DNA from: Acidobacteriota bacterium | GTDB taxonomy: Bacteria; Acidobacteriota; Thermoanaerobaculia; Multivoradales; J023 | Assembly (NCBI GenBank): GCA_029263355.1 | Contig: JAJCXQ010000192.1 | Span: 1 to 43,347 of the forward strand | Direction of reading: 5' to 3' | DNA length: 43,347 nucleotides | Shown: in pieces, positions 7,792-16,556 of the stretch | Position numbering within the stretch: the stretch's first letter is position 1 | How the letters are laid out: the number at the start of each line of letters is the position of its first letter | Translations under genes and position numbers: made by a program | The notes under the pieces: model-generated | The model's input: the letters and a program-made list of their open reading frames with translations, nothing else | Told to the model about the DNA's origin: nothing | Databases searched by the model: none

Positions 7792-8162
7792 CAGACTTTC
7801 CGAACTTAGACCGAGGGTATAGGTGACAAATTTGATCCATTCAGTAGGAATCTCTGATTTTTGACGAGCTTGAGTTTTCATTGAGGGATGTCGGTTGTTT
7901 TAGCTCGGTCTTCCTTTGACGTAGGTTCATGGTGGTTTGAGATTACGGTGACGGAATCGCTTCCACTGGGCCGTGTCGTTTCTTACTTGTTTCCTTCAGT
8001 TTGGTGTCTGTGCTGACCTTTTGTCGGAGCGCTTCGCAGGTGCTCGCTGTTGCCTGTACCCTCGGTGTCTTGCCGACCCTTACTACTTGACCGGTATCTG
8101 GAGAGTTTCCGGATGCCGGTCTCGCAGGTAAACTCAGGTGGCTAGGCCCTAAGGAGTGAGCA
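7792..8162. other. 371-bp gap before the kinase gene
   Basis: Noticeably richer in A and T than its surroundings, as expected for a regulatory region. TTGACG at 7916-7921 could be a -35 element but no good -10 follows it. No gene, repeat or RNA is evident. Confidence 0.5.
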
Positions 8163-10442
8163 ATGTCACCAGAGTTCTGGGAGCAAGTCCAGATTGTCGT
8201 GGATGAGTCGCTGTGTCTCGCTGCGCAAGATCGCGCTGCATTCTTGGACAAAGCTTGCGCCGGCAAACTGGAGCTGAAGAAAGAGGTCGATTCGCTGCTT
8301 GCGGGTGCTGAGGAAGCGGTCGATTTCATTGAAGACCCAGTCTTCTCGTTACATACCGGCAGATCGGCAGACTCGGCAGCTGAGGGACGGGTCGGTGCCT
8401 ACAAAATCCGTCATCAGGTCGGAAGTGGAGGCATGGGAAGCGTCTACCTCGCGTCCCGTGCTGACGACTTCGAGAAGTCGGTCGCCATCAAGATTTTGAA
8501 GCGGGGGATGGACACCGACGAGATTGTTCGTCGCTTCGAACATGAACGGCAGATTCTCGCTAATCTCGACCACCCCAACATCTCTAAGCTCCTTGATGGC
8601 GGGACAACCGGGGACGGTCTTCCTTACTTCGTCATGGAGCGGGTTGAAGGCGAGCCCATCGATCGTTATTGCGATGATCGTAAGCTTTCCACTCGTGCCC
8701 GTTTGGAGCTGTTTCGCAAGGTCTGCGCTGCTGTACATTTTGCGCACCAGAATTTAGTGGTCCACCGTGACCTCAAGCCGGGCAATATTCTGGTCACCGA
8801 GGAAGGGGAGCCCAAACTATTGGATTTTGGCATTGCCAAGCTACTGGAATCCGAGAAGCTATCGACTCAGACCCCGACGATACCGTTATTGACGGTCGCG
8901 GGTACTGGCCCGATGACGCCGCCTTACGCCAGTCCCGAGCAGGTTCGAGGCGATGCGATCACAACGTCTAGCGACGTTTATTCCCTAGGCGTTTTATTGT
9001 TCAAGTTGCTCACCGGGCACCGCCCCTACCGGTTACGAGACCATTCCATGAGTGGCCTGTTTCAGGCGATTCAGGAAGAAGACCCTAGCAAGCCAAGCGA
9101 TGCGGTTCTCGAGACGGATGAACATCGGTTTGGCAACAGGACCACGGCTGTTACCCCTGAGTCTGTCAGTGAAACCCGCGACGGCGATCCGAAGACCTTG
9201 CGGCGCCGGCTGGCCGGAGATCTCGATTGCATTGTGCTCAAGGCCCTGCGTAAAGATCCTAAAGATCGTTATGGCTCGGTCGAGCAACTGTCTGAAGATA
9301 TTGGACGTCATCTCGACGGTCTGCCAGTCCTTGCACGTCAGGGGACTTTGGCCTATCAGACAGCGAAGTTCTTCCGGCGTCACAAGACGCGGATGGCTAT
9401 GTTGGGCGCGGCGTTATTAACTGTACTGTTTGGCATCGGCTGGGGGATGTCGCAAAACCAGGCCGAGAGGGAGCGGCAACTTGCCGACCGTGAGCGTCAG
9501 GTTTCGGAGTCGCTCGCTGACTTAGTCGAGAGGCTGCGTGTACTCGACCCTGAAGCTGGGGAGCAGCCGGATTTTGCGACAAATTTTCAATCAGAGCTTG
9601 GCCAATATGTAGATGATCTCAAGCTTGCGATCATCCTCAATGATCAAGCTTCGGATCTGCAAGACCAGGGAGGGCTCAAGACGGCCGAAGTTCTTTTCCG
9701 TGAAGCACTTAGGATGAAACGTCGGCTACTCGATGTGAAACATCCCTCGGTGATCGCCGGGATGCACAACCTGGCGGACCTCTTTCAAAACCAGGGAAGC
9801 TATGACGAAGCTGAAAGTATCTACCTTGAGACTCTCGAGCTGAGTATCAGTGTTCATGGTCGTGAATCGTTGGTAACCGCCACAATTCTGAACAATTTGG
9901 GGATTCTGTACCAAAACACGGGAGAGCTGGATACTGCAGAAAGATTGAGCCGCGAAAGTCTCGAGATTCGTCGGCGACTGCTGGGTCCTAACTCTGACGA
10001 AGTGGGGCGTGCTCTCAACAATCGAGCCTTTCTCCAGCACCTACGAGGAGATATCGCTGCTGCCGAGGCGGACTATAGTGAGGCGCTGGAAATCTTTCGG
10101 GGGCTCTATGGGCCTGACGACGGTCGAGTCGCTCGAGTCTTGAGGAATCTCGCTCCAGTGCTGTTAGCGAAAGGCGACTCCGAGGCTGCTCTGGTTGCAG
10201 CTCAAACGTCTTTGTCGATACAGCACAAGAGTTTCAAGAATTGGCAAATCGCCGATGTCGAGAGTGTTCTCGGAGAGTGTTTGATGGCACTGGGTCGATT
10301 CGATGAAGCCGAACCCTTGCTAACTAACAGCTATCCGGTGATCGAAGCCCAAACGGGAGCGAACGCCCGCCAGACGAAAGAGGCGCTCGCCCGCCTCGAA
10401 AGGTTCAAGAAGGCACGGTCGGCGGCGGTTGCCGCGCAGTAG
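8163..10442 (+). CDS. Membrane-anchored Ser/Thr protein kinase with C-terminal TPR repeats
   Basis: A 759-residue Hanks-type kinase. Residues 1-75 are helical and typical of kinases linked to this sigma family. The kinase domain (about 78-395) has the glycine loop GSGGMG (88-91 and following), VAIK with Lys110, HRDLKPGN with catalytic Asp203, DFG at 221-223 and PPYASPEQ in the activation segment. A membrane segment at about 410-430 (MLGAALLTVLFGIGWGM) is followed by a short coiled coil and then tetratricopeptide repeats from about 490 to 740 (EALRMKRRLL, ESLEIRRRLL, LNNLGILYQN). The TPR part would lie outside the membrane and may sense or bind a partner. Its likely substrate is the upstream sigma factor. 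The SUMF1-fold gene follows almost directly. Confidence 0.95.
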   Translation: MSPEFWEQVQIVVDESLCLAAQDRAAFLDKACAGKLELKKEVDSLLAGAEEAVDFIEDPVFSLHTGRSADSAAEGRVGAYKIRHQVGSGGMGSVYLASRADDFEKSVAIKILKRGMDTDEIVRRFEHERQILANLDHPNISKLLDGGTTGDGLPYFVMERVEGEPIDRYCDDRKLSTRARLELFRKVCAAVHFAHQNLVVHRDLKPGNILVTEEGEPKLLDFGIAKLLESEKLSTQTPTIPLLTVAGTGPMTPPYASPEQVRGDAITTSSDVYSLGVLLFKLLTGHRPYRLRDHSMSGLFQAIQEEDPSKPSDAVLETDEHRFGNRTTAVTPESVSETRDGDPKTLRRRLAGDLDCIVLKALRKDPKDRYGSVEQLSEDIGRHLDGLPVLARQGTLAYQTAKFFRRHKTRMAMLGAALLTVLFGIGWGMSQNQAERERQLADRERQVSESLADLVERLRVLDPEAGEQPDFATNFQSELGQYVDDLKLAIILNDQASDLQDQGGLKTAEVLFREALRMKRRLLDVKHPSVIAGMHNLADLFQNQGSYDEAESIYLETLELSISVHGRESLVTATILNNLGILYQNTGELDTAERLSRESLEIRRRLLGPNSDEVGRALNNRAFLQHLRGDIAAAEADYSEALEIFRGLYGPDDGRVARVLRNLAPVLLAKGDSEAALVAAQTSLSIQHKSFKNWQIADVESVLGECLMALGRFDEAEPLLTNSYPVIEAQTGANARQTKEALARLERFKKARSAAVAAQ

Positions 10443-10455
10443 AATCGACACCAAG

Positions 10456-11148
10456 ATGGTGTCCGCACCCGACTGGATCGATGTGCCTGCTACCCGCTTC
10501 ATGATGGGGGGAGGCCCAAAAGACAACGAGAATCCTCGACACGAGGTGACAGTGAGTGCGTTTCGGCTCGCTCGGACTCCAGTAACCCGCCGCAGGTATC
10601 AACTTTTCCTCGACGCTCAAAGCCATCCAGCACCGCCGTTCTGGGACGAGCCGGCGTTTGCCGGAGCGACGAAGCCGGCGGTCGGTCCGTCGTGGGATGA
10701 TGCGATGGAGTACTGCCGCTGGCTCAGCGATGAAGTCGCCGAGACGGTGCGGCTGCCGACCGAAGCAGAGTGGGAGCTGGCGGCCCGGGCGGGGCGTGAG
10801 GTGCTGTACCCCTGGGGCGACGATCCGCCGGAGTCCCTGCCCAACTACGAGCAGCGCTGGCAGCACGGCCCCGAAGCGGTTGACGCCTATCCGTCGCGCC
10901 ACCCCTGGGGATTCTTAGGGCTGGGAGAGAACGTACACGAATGGTGCTCCGATTGGTATGACGCCGAGTACTATGTCGAGTCGCCGAATATAGATCCTCG
11001 GGGACCGTCGAGTGGGCGTCGCCGAGCCTCGCGCGGTGGCGCCTGGCGGCATGCGGTCAAGGTCAGCCGCTGCGTTGCCCGGTCTTCGATTCCGCCTCAC
11101 ATGCGCTACAGCGATTATGGTTTTCGGATCGCTGCGGACGGTAACTAA
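10456..11148 (+). CDS. SUMF1/formylglycine-generating-enzyme-fold protein, catalytic cysteines absent
   Basis: A 230-residue protein with the whole C-type-lectin-like SUMF1 fold: PRHEVTVSAFRLARTPVTRR, SWDDAMEYCRWLS, RLPTEAEWELAARAG, YPWGDDP, GENVHEWCSDWY, RGGAWRH and YGFRIA. In true formylglycine-generating enzymes a pair of cysteines follows RGGS; here the stretch RGGAWRHAVKVSRCVARSS keeps only one Cys near that position, so sulfatase activation is unlikely. Related domains serve as binding modules or, as in EgtB, as oxygenases. Start: ATG at 10456, 13 bases past the kinase stop; a TTG at 10429 overlapping the kinase is an alternative. No signal peptide is seen, so it is probably a cytoplasmic partner or target of the kinase module. 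Confidence 0.85.
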   Translation: MVSAPDWIDVPATRFMMGGGPKDNENPRHEVTVSAFRLARTPVTRRRYQLFLDAQSHPAPPFWDEPAFAGATKPAVGPSWDDAMEYCRWLSDEVAETVRLPTEAEWELAARAGREVLYPWGDDPPESLPNYEQRWQHGPEAVDAYPSRHPWGFLGLGENVHEWCSDWYDAEYYVESPNIDPRGPSSGRRRASRGGAWRHAVKVSRCVARSSIPPHMRYSDYGFRIAADGN

Positions 11149-11210
11149 GCTGCTCCGATGGCCTTGTGCGTGGTACAGTTCTACTTTGGTTCCTGGAAAA
11201 GGGAGGCGAG

Positions 11211-11627
11211 ATGGGTGATCCGAACGACCGCGAGCAAGAGATGTCACCAGAAGACGATCTGACAGGTGTTGTGCCTGTGGCGAGCAACTCCGGGGAGGCT
11301 GGGCCACGCATCATCGTGATGCGACCGACGGAGCATGCCGTCTACCGTTCCGAGAAGATGGGAAAAGCGACGCTATTCCAATCGGAGCGTATGATGGTGG
11401 GCCTCAACGCCTTCGAGGTGGGGCAGGAGCACAAGCTGCACGCCCATCCGGACATGGACAAGGTCTACTACGTGGTGTCCGGTCATGGACTTTTTTTGCT
11501 CGAAGGTCGTGAGCTCGACATGCGAGCGGGGGAGATGTTGGTCGCCCCCCAGGGGGTTGCCCACGGTATTCGGAACAACAGTGACGACCGGTTACTGGTG
11601 ATGGCGGTCCTGGCGCCGTCGCCTTGA
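11211..11627 (+). CDS. Single-domain cupin protein
   Basis: A 138-residue protein with one cupin barrel at about 50-135. The first cupin motif KLHAHPDMDKVYYVVSGHG supplies two His ligands and an acidic residue, and the second (APQGVAHGIRNNSDD) a further His, so a bound divalent metal is likely. The start at 11211 is preceded by GGGAGG; an upstream in-frame start at 11166 lacks such a site. Residues 1-40 are acidic and probably disordered. It converges with kynureninase, so a shared pathway is not implied, although some tryptophan-degradation dioxygenases are cupins. The substrate is unknown. Confidence 0.82.
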   Translation: MGDPNDREQEMSPEDDLTGVVPVASNSGEAGPRIIVMRPTEHAVYRSEKMGKATLFQSERMMVGLNAFEVGQEHKLHAHPDMDKVYYVVSGHGLFLLEGRELDMRAGEMLVAPQGVAHGIRNNSDDRLLVMAVLAPSP

Positions 11628-11668
11628 CGCCGTCGCCTGACGCTGTTGCCTTGACACCGCCGCCTTGA
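11614..11668. repeat. Four tandem copies of a 13-14 bp repeat spanning the cupin stop codon
   Basis: Units at 11614-11627, 11628-11640, 11641-11654 and 11655-11668 share the pattern CGCCGTCGCCTTGA. The first copy contains the last codons and the TGA stop of the cupin gene. The array fills the space between this gene and the convergent kynureninase gene. Confidence 0.85.
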
Positions 11669-11682
11669 CCTTGCAAGGGACG

Positions 11683-12936
11683 TCAGGTCACCACCCCACG
11701 ACGCTGGAATCTGGGATGATCCCAGACACGGTTTTCCAGAATGTCTCGCAGCGCTTCAACAGCTTCCCAGACGTCGAGGAAACGCTGGTAGAGCGGCGTC
11801 AGGCCAAAACGTAGCACGTCGGGGGCTCGGAAGTCGCCGACGATGCCACGTTCGATCAGTGCCTGCATGATCTGATAACCCGCCGAGTGGCGTAGGGACA
11901 CCTGGCTGCCGCGGGACTTGGAATCTCGCGGGCTAGCGAGCGTCAGGCCGCGGCCTGAACACTGTTGCTCGACCAAGGCCACCAAGAGCTCACCGAGCAT
12001 CATCGACTTTTGTCGAAGCTGGGCCAGCTCAACCTGATCGAAAATATCGAGTGCCGCGTCGACCGCCACCAGACTGAGGATCGGAGGCGTGCCGCACTGA
12101 AACCGATCGATTCCTGGTGCCGGCATGTAGTGGGTGTCGAAGGCGAACGGATCCCGATGTCCGAACCATCCCCACAGCGGAGACTGGGCGCGTTCTTGGT
12201 GGCGACGGGCGACGTAAACGTAGGCGGGGGAGCCCGGACCACCGTTGAGAAACTTGTAGGTGCAGCCCACCGCAAGATCTGCTTCCGCTCGAGACAAGCC
12301 AATCTCCATGGCGCCGGCGCTGTGGGAGAGGTCCCAGAGTACCAAAGCACCGTGCTGGTGTGCTGCGCGGGTGATTCGCCTGAGGTCGGCGCGTTCCCCG
12401 GTCTTGAAATCTACATGGCTGAGGCTGACCACGGCGACGTCAGAGTCGAGGGCGGAGATCAAGTTGTCGCTCTCGACCAGCCTGAGTTGGGGCTGGGGTT
12501 GGCGGAGCTCGGCGAGGCCCTGAGCCATGTAGAGATCGGTCGGGAACTGACTCGGCTGCGACAGAATGACCGAGCGGCCGGGACGCAGGTCGAGGGCCGC
12601 CGCCAGGAGCTTGAATAAATTGATGGACGTCGAATCGGCGATCACGACCTCGTCCGGTTCGGCGCCGATCAGACGGGCAACTCGAGCGCCGACTCGACGC
12701 GGCAGATCAATCCAACCGTGGCGATTCCAAGACTGGATGAGATCTTGACCCCAATGTTGCTGCAGCGTTTCCGCGACACGCTGCCGGCTGGCATGGAGCA
12801 GGGGTCCCAAAGAGTTGCCGTCGAAGTAGAGCAATCCTTGGGGCAAATCGAAGTGGTGCCTGAGAGGGCTTAGGGCATCACCACGATCGAGGGCGACGAC
12901 CGCTTCGCGGGTGATCGGTGACGATAGTTCAAGCAT
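11683..12936 (-). CDS. kynU: Kynureninase
   Basis: A 417-residue PLP enzyme of fold type I that cleaves kynurenine to anthranilate and alanine (or 3-hydroxykynurenine to 3-hydroxyanthranilate) in tryptophan breakdown; cytoplasmic homodimer. Recognisable kynureninase features are LYFDGNSLGPL (36-46), DSTSINLFKLL (101-111) near the phosphate site, the WDLSHSAG segment with Asp202, and the Schiff-base Lys228 in CTYKFLNGGPGSPAYVY. Length matches the family. No other kynurenine-pathway gene (dioxygenase or formamidase) is seen nearby. The start ATG at 12936 gives the normal N-terminus. Confidence 0.95.
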   Translation of the reverse strand: MLELSSPITREAVVALDRGDALSPLRHHFDLPQGLLYFDGNSLGPLLHASRQRVAETLQQHWGQDLIQSWNRHGWIDLPRRVGARVARLIGAEPDEVVIADSTSINLFKLLAAALDLRPGRSVILSQPSQFPTDLYMAQGLAELRQPQPQLRLVESDNLISALDSDVAVVSLSHVDFKTGERADLRRITRAAHQHGALVLWDLSHSAGAMEIGLSRAEADLAVGCTYKFLNGGPGSPAYVYVARRHQERAQSPLWGWFGHRDPFAFDTHYMPAPGIDRFQCGTPPILSLVAVDAALDIFDQVELAQLRQKSMMLGELLVALVEQQCSGRGLTLASPRDSKSRGSQVSLRHSAGYQIMQALIERGIVGDFRAPDVLRFGLTPLYQRFLDVWEAVEALRDILENRVWDHPRFQRRGVVT

Positions 12937-13101
12937 CTGAGCACCCTATTGATCGGACCCTTCAAGCGTCAAGGCGAGGATTGGCTTCGCCATTTGGGGC
13001 CCGTCTTCGAGAGTCGTGCTCGACAGGTGGATGTTTGGCCACCCATCGAGCTGCGCACCGTGCTACGATCATCAGACAACCTTTGAGACAGAGGAGAATC
13101 G

Positions 13102-13506
13102 ATGGCCGATAGCAATTCACGCCGCTTTACAGATCAGTCCTCAACCGCTTCAACCGTGATCGGCAAGGGCATTCACGTCGAAGGTGAGATCACCGGGTCG
13201 GCGCCGATCGAGGTCTGGGGCTCGATCGAAGGTAAAGCGGGTACGGAGGGTTTGTTCTGGGTCCGTGAGGGCGGTCGGGTCGGGGGCGAGATCGTAGCGA
13301 CCAACATCGTCGTCGAGGGTAATGTCCAAGGGACCATTCAAGCCAAGGAAAAGGCGGAGCTACGCTCGAACTGTAAAGTCGAGGGGGATCTCTCCGCCAA
13401 AACCGTCGCGATTGCTGAAGGGTCTTTCTTCGAAGGGCGGGTGCGGATGGGCGGCAAAGGTGGCACCGCGCCTCAAGCATCTTTCAAGGAAAAACGCCAG
13501 CCGTAA
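13102..13506 (+). CDS. Bactofilin family protein
   Basis: A 134-residue polymer-forming cytoskeletal protein. The central bactofilin domain (about 18-115) shows the repeating beta-helix pattern: VIGKGIHVEGEITGSAPIEV, GSIEGK, GGRVGGEIVATNIVVEGNVQGTI and AELRSNCKVEGDL. The flanks are short and polar, as usual. Bactofilins assemble without nucleotide into filaments that place cell-wall or stalk proteins and are often membrane-associated. The gene has a good ribosome-binding site (AGAGGAG) before the ATG at 13102 and stands alone between convergent and divergent neighbours. Confidence 0.93.
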   Translation: MADSNSRRFTDQSSTASTVIGKGIHVEGEITGSAPIEVWGSIEGKAGTEGLFWVREGGRVGGEIVATNIVVEGNVQGTIQAKEKAELRSNCKVEGDLSAKTVAIAEGSFFEGRVRMGGKGGTAPQASFKEKRQP

Positions 13507-13512
13507 ATTGTG

Positions 13513-13530
13513 GGCGCACCGTCGTGCGCC
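13513..13530 (+). terminator. Small stem-loop downstream of the bactofilin gene
   Basis: GGCGCAC and GTGCGCC form a perfect 7-bp stem around CGTC, starting 7 bases after the bactofilin stop codon. The following bases (TCAGTGTGCTCCT) are not a clear T-run, so it is a probable but weak terminator. Confidence 0.45.
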
Positions 13531-13559
13531 TCAGTGTGCTCCTCAGAGCGTCAAGTCTC

Positions 13560-13940
13560 TCACGTCTCCGAGTCGTCGTCCGGGCGCAGCTCAGGAGTGT
13601 CCACGGGTTGCGCCGAGAGCAAATCTCTTGCTTCCTGAGCGCGGTCTTCCGGGACGTGAAAGCGGACCTCTTTGGCGGGCCGGCTCATCATGTTCCCCAG
13701 CATGTCGGAGGGGAATAGGTTCATCATCGCTTCGCCGCTGATGTCGTAAGGGATCTCGGAGCTGTCCAGCAGCGATTTGATCACCGGCACGACGTCAATC
13801 TCCGAGGTCTCGAAGATCATGACATAGGGCGGCGCGGTGTGATCTGCGGCGGTTGGCGCCTCCGGGACCAGGGCAACCTGGCAGTCGGTGCACTGATCGA
13901 AGCCGTCGCGATACTCGGCGTTACATTTTGGACAGAACAT
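13560..13940 (-). CDS. DUF2007-type protein with N-terminal zinc ribbon
   Basis: A 126-residue cytoplasmic protein. The start ATG at 13940 follows a GAGGAG site. Residues 1-22 form a zinc-ribbon pair, CPKCNAEY and CTDCQVAL. The rest matches the DUF2007 (putative signal-transducing) pattern: VMIFETSEIDVVPVIKSLLDSSEIPYDISG and a short ferredoxin-like fold ending VRFHVPEDRAQEARDLLSA. The family is found next to many unrelated genes and its biochemical role is unclear. It lies 58 bp below the halogenase-like gene on the same strand and may be the last gene of that operon. Confidence 0.8.
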   Translation of the reverse strand: MFCPKCNAEYRDGFDQCTDCQVALVPEAPTAADHTAPPYVMIFETSEIDVVPVIKSLLDSSEIPYDISGEAMMNLFPSDMLGNMMSRPAKEVRFHVPEDRAQEARDLLSAQPVDTPELRPDDDSET

Positions 13941-13998
13941 ATCTCTCCTCTCGGATAAGGGGTGTGTCTCTCGAGGAGGAGTATATCGGTAGGGTCCA

Positions 13999-15627
13999 CT
14001 ACTCCTCACCACGGAGTCGCGGTAAAGCCAACCGCAGCTCGCTACGGCTCAATCCGAGCCGTGATGCATGTTCAACCAGGACGTCGAGATCAACCGGATA
14101 GAGGTTGCGGCGTTCAACATCGCCGAGGCCGGCAATGTTGAATGGTGCGATCTGCTCGACGACCCAGCGCCGGAAGTGAACCGCATCGGTCGCTCCGGCG
14201 GCACCGAGACGCTTCCGGGCCGCCTCGAAGAGCGGTGCCCGTTCCTCGTCACTGGCGCCCAAGAACGGCGCCCAGGCCATCGGGCGTCCTGCTGGCAGCG
14301 GCGTCAAACCCAACCGCTGCTGTACTTCAGCAAAGCTCACGGTCGCGAAATAGAGCAGGCTGACAGCGGTGAAGGACTCGAAGTTGTGCATCGCAAGATA
14401 TGCGGCATGGATCAGGCGCTCGATTTGGTCCGCCTCCGCCGCTAGCAGCCGATCGTAGTGTGCCGGGTCGCCGTAGTCGCCGGTGAGAAGGGTGGCGAGG
14501 CGTTCCACCGCGAGCAGGCTCCAAGCCATGCCGGTGGAGAACATGGGGTCGTAGAACGCATAGGTGTGTGGCAGCAGAAACCAGCGTGAACCGGCCGCGC
14601 GTTGCAGGCGATGCTGCATCCGCGGCAGAGTGCGGATGCCGGAGGTTGTGGCGTCGGCGAATTGTGCTTCGAGGCTTGGATAACCTGCGATCAGGTCCCG
14701 CCAGGCGACTGCTGGATCGTCGCGCAAGGAGGCATCCGACGACCGATCCGCGTGTTGCACGATGATGCCGGCGCTGACCGTGCCATGATCGAACGGCAGC
14801 ACATACATCCAGCCCTCGTCGAGTAGGTGATGGACCGCGGCACGTTCCTGTGGGTACGGGCCCGGTGTCAACTGGGAGCCCCCATCGAATGGGCGAACAC
14901 CGTCGAAGTGGCTGAATAGGAGGCCGCTGTTGATGGGCAGTCGATCTGTGTGTGGTCCGATCGGCAGCGAGCGGGGGAGGAATCCGCCAGGACCGCTGCC
15001 GTCGACCAGATAGTTGGTGGTGATGCGAAGGCGCCGGCCTTGACGGTTGCGGCCTGGGCTGCCGTGGCCATGGCTGTCGGGCTCTAAACTCCGGGCTTCT
15101 AGGATGACATTGTCGTCGCTGAAGTCAGCTTGCTCCAGGTCGGTCCGGTCAAGGTAATGGACACCTTCGGCGATTGCGCAGCGCACGAGATGATGGTCGA
15201 CGTCCTGACGCAGCCAGTGGGTGTCGGCGATCTCGTCGTCGGGGCTGGCGGCGACCATCAGCCGGTTGTTGTTGAGTGGTGAGCACTCGTAGGCTCGGTT
15301 GCGCTGATGGTGGAGGAAGGTGAATCCCCGTTTTAATCCACGTCGCAAGTGGGGCAGCTGACGGAGCCAGCGTCCGTGCGACGACAGATGATAGAGATCC
15401 GGCAGGTCGTAACGCTTGGCCAAGCGTTCGAGAGCGAAGTTGGCGAGGGGGGTGGTGGATTCGCCGAGAGCAAACCGCGGATGCTGGCCGCGCTCCAAGA
15501 GCAGCACCTTCATCCCTCGGCGATTCAGCACTCGCGCCAAGATGGTGCCGGCGAAGCCCGAACCGACAATGACGACATCAAACCTATCGTGAGTCAACGC
15601 GAGCCTCACCGGACGCAGGTGCCACAT
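13999..15627 (-). CDS. FAD-dependent oxidoreductase related to flavin halogenases
   Basis: A 542-residue flavoprotein. The Rossmann FAD site VVIVGSGFAGTILARVLNRRG lies near the N-terminus, followed by the Glu of LLLERGQHP. LGESTTPLANFALERL matches the GES-T-P segment conserved in tryptophan-halogenase-like proteins. A second FAD motif region, DGSGPGGFLPRSLPIG, and YDPMFSTGMAWSLLAVERLA near the C-terminus fit the same superfamily. The halogenase WxWxIP motif is replaced by WMYVLP, so chlorination is uncertain; hydroxylation or dehydrogenation is equally possible. Its 5' end overlaps the radical SAM gene by 22 bp and has no clear ribosome-binding site, which suggests translational coupling. Probably cytoplasmic. 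Confidence 0.82.
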   Translation of the reverse strand: MWHLRPVRLALTHDRFDVVIVGSGFAGTILARVLNRRGMKVLLLERGQHPRFALGESTTPLANFALERLAKRYDLPDLYHLSSHGRWLRQLPHLRRGLKRGFTFLHHQRNRAYECSPLNNNRLMVAASPDDEIADTHWLRQDVDHHLVRCAIAEGVHYLDRTDLEQADFSDDNVILEARSLEPDSHGHGSPGRNRQGRRLRITTNYLVDGSGPGGFLPRSLPIGPHTDRLPINSGLLFSHFDGVRPFDGGSQLTPGPYPQERAAVHHLLDEGWMYVLPFDHGTVSAGIIVQHADRSSDASLRDDPAVAWRDLIAGYPSLEAQFADATTSGIRTLPRMQHRLQRAAGSRWFLLPHTYAFYDPMFSTGMAWSLLAVERLATLLTGDYGDPAHYDRLLAAEADQIERLIHAAYLAMHNFESFTAVSLLYFATVSFAEVQQRLGLTPLPAGRPMAWAPFLGASDEERAPLFEAARKRLGAAGATDAVHFRRWVVEQIAPFNIAGLGDVERRNLYPVDLDVLVEHASRLGLSRSELRLALPRLRGEE

Positions 15628-16556
15628 GCGGGTCGAGGTGGCAGAGCGCCGTCAGCGTTGAAGCGTTCCAAGCGGCGGATGCGTTGCGGCCCGCATTGGG
15701 CACATTCAGCGATTGTTGCGAGGTCCCAGGTGTCGACGGTTACGACCCCCGAACCAAAGCCCCTGCTGCGATCGAGCGCCTCTTCCAGTTGCGCCAGGGT
15801 TGGACGAGTGAAGTGCCCGTGCTGCGCCAAGCGTTCCATCTCGCCGTTGCCGCCGCGTACTGGGATCAGCGTCACATGCTCGGCGCCATGATCGAAGGCG
15901 TGTTCGGCGGATCGCACCGCCCACTCGACGGCCTCGGCGGGCGGCACGAAGGGAGCCCCCACCAGCACGAACGCCCGCCAGCCAATGTTGTGTTTGCCGA
16001 GGCGTGCTGCGGCGGTGTTGAAGTCCTCGATCGACGCTTGTTTGCCGAGTCGCGGTTGCGCCTCGGGATGAACCGTTTCGAGTCCCATCGCGACCTGAAG
16101 CCGGCCCTCGAGGCGGTCGGCAAGCTTCAGACAGCGCTCGCCGACGAGTCGCGGGTGGCACTCCACGATCACCTGAGCGAAACGTTCGACCCGCTCGGCG
16201 ATCTTGGTATCGTCCTGCGGCGGCACCGCCCGGGAATCGAAGAAATTGCTGGCGTTGTAGAGCTTGATGTGAGCGTCGGGCGTCAAGTCCTGGGCGACTC
16301 TGACCGCTTGCTCGATCTGCGCTGGGATCGCGCCAGGCGGGGTCGGTCGATCGAGAGTGAAGCGCCACAGATCACAGAAGACGCAGGTGAACGGGCATTC
16401 GCTGCCCGCCAGGAAAACCGTCAGCACCTGCGCCGGTGGACCCACCGGTTGACGCTCGGTCTCGATGACGATGTCGATCGGACGCCAGGGATCAACCGCC
16501 GTCCTCGGCGGTCGCAGCGAACGGATTCGATGGGCCTCGGTTCTGCTAACCGTCAT
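15606..16556 (-). CDS. Radical SAM enzyme of unknown substrate
   Basis: A 316-residue radical SAM protein. The cluster motif is CPFTCVFC (CxxxCxxC), followed by DLWRFTLD. Later segments are HIKLYNASNFFDSRAVP, VAMGLETVHPEAQPRLGK and GWRAFVLVGAPFVPP, giving the expected partial TIM barrel. Four more cysteines near the C-terminus (CAQCGP and ACGTC) could hold an auxiliary cluster. The KLYNASNFFD segment recalls the archaeosine-synthase partner RaSEA and its relatives, but this comparison is from memory and the assignment is tentative. The gene overlaps its upstream AsnB-like neighbour by 11 bp and the downstream flavoprotein by 22 bp, so the three proteins are probably made together and work in one pathway. 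Confidence 0.85.
   Translation of the reverse strand: MTVSRTEAHRIRSLRPPRTAVDPWRPIDIVIETERQPVGPPAQVLTVFLAGSECPFTCVFCDLWRFTLDRPTPPGAIPAQIEQAVRVAQDLTPDAHIKLYNASNFFDSRAVPPQDDTKIAERVERFAQVIVECHPRLVGERCLKLADRLEGRLQVAMGLETVHPEAQPRLGKQASIEDFNTAAARLGKHNIGWRAFVLVGAPFVPPAEAVEWAVRSAEHAFDHGAEHVTLIPVRGGNGEMERLAQHGHFTRPTLAQLEEALDRSRGFGSGVVTVDTWDLATIAECAQCGPQRIRRLERFNADGALPPRPACGTCVR

Noticed and set aside
11211..12936. Cupin and kynureninase as one tryptophan-degradation operon
   Set aside because: They are on opposite strands and converge, and the cupin lacks features specific for 3-hydroxyanthranilate dioxygenase.
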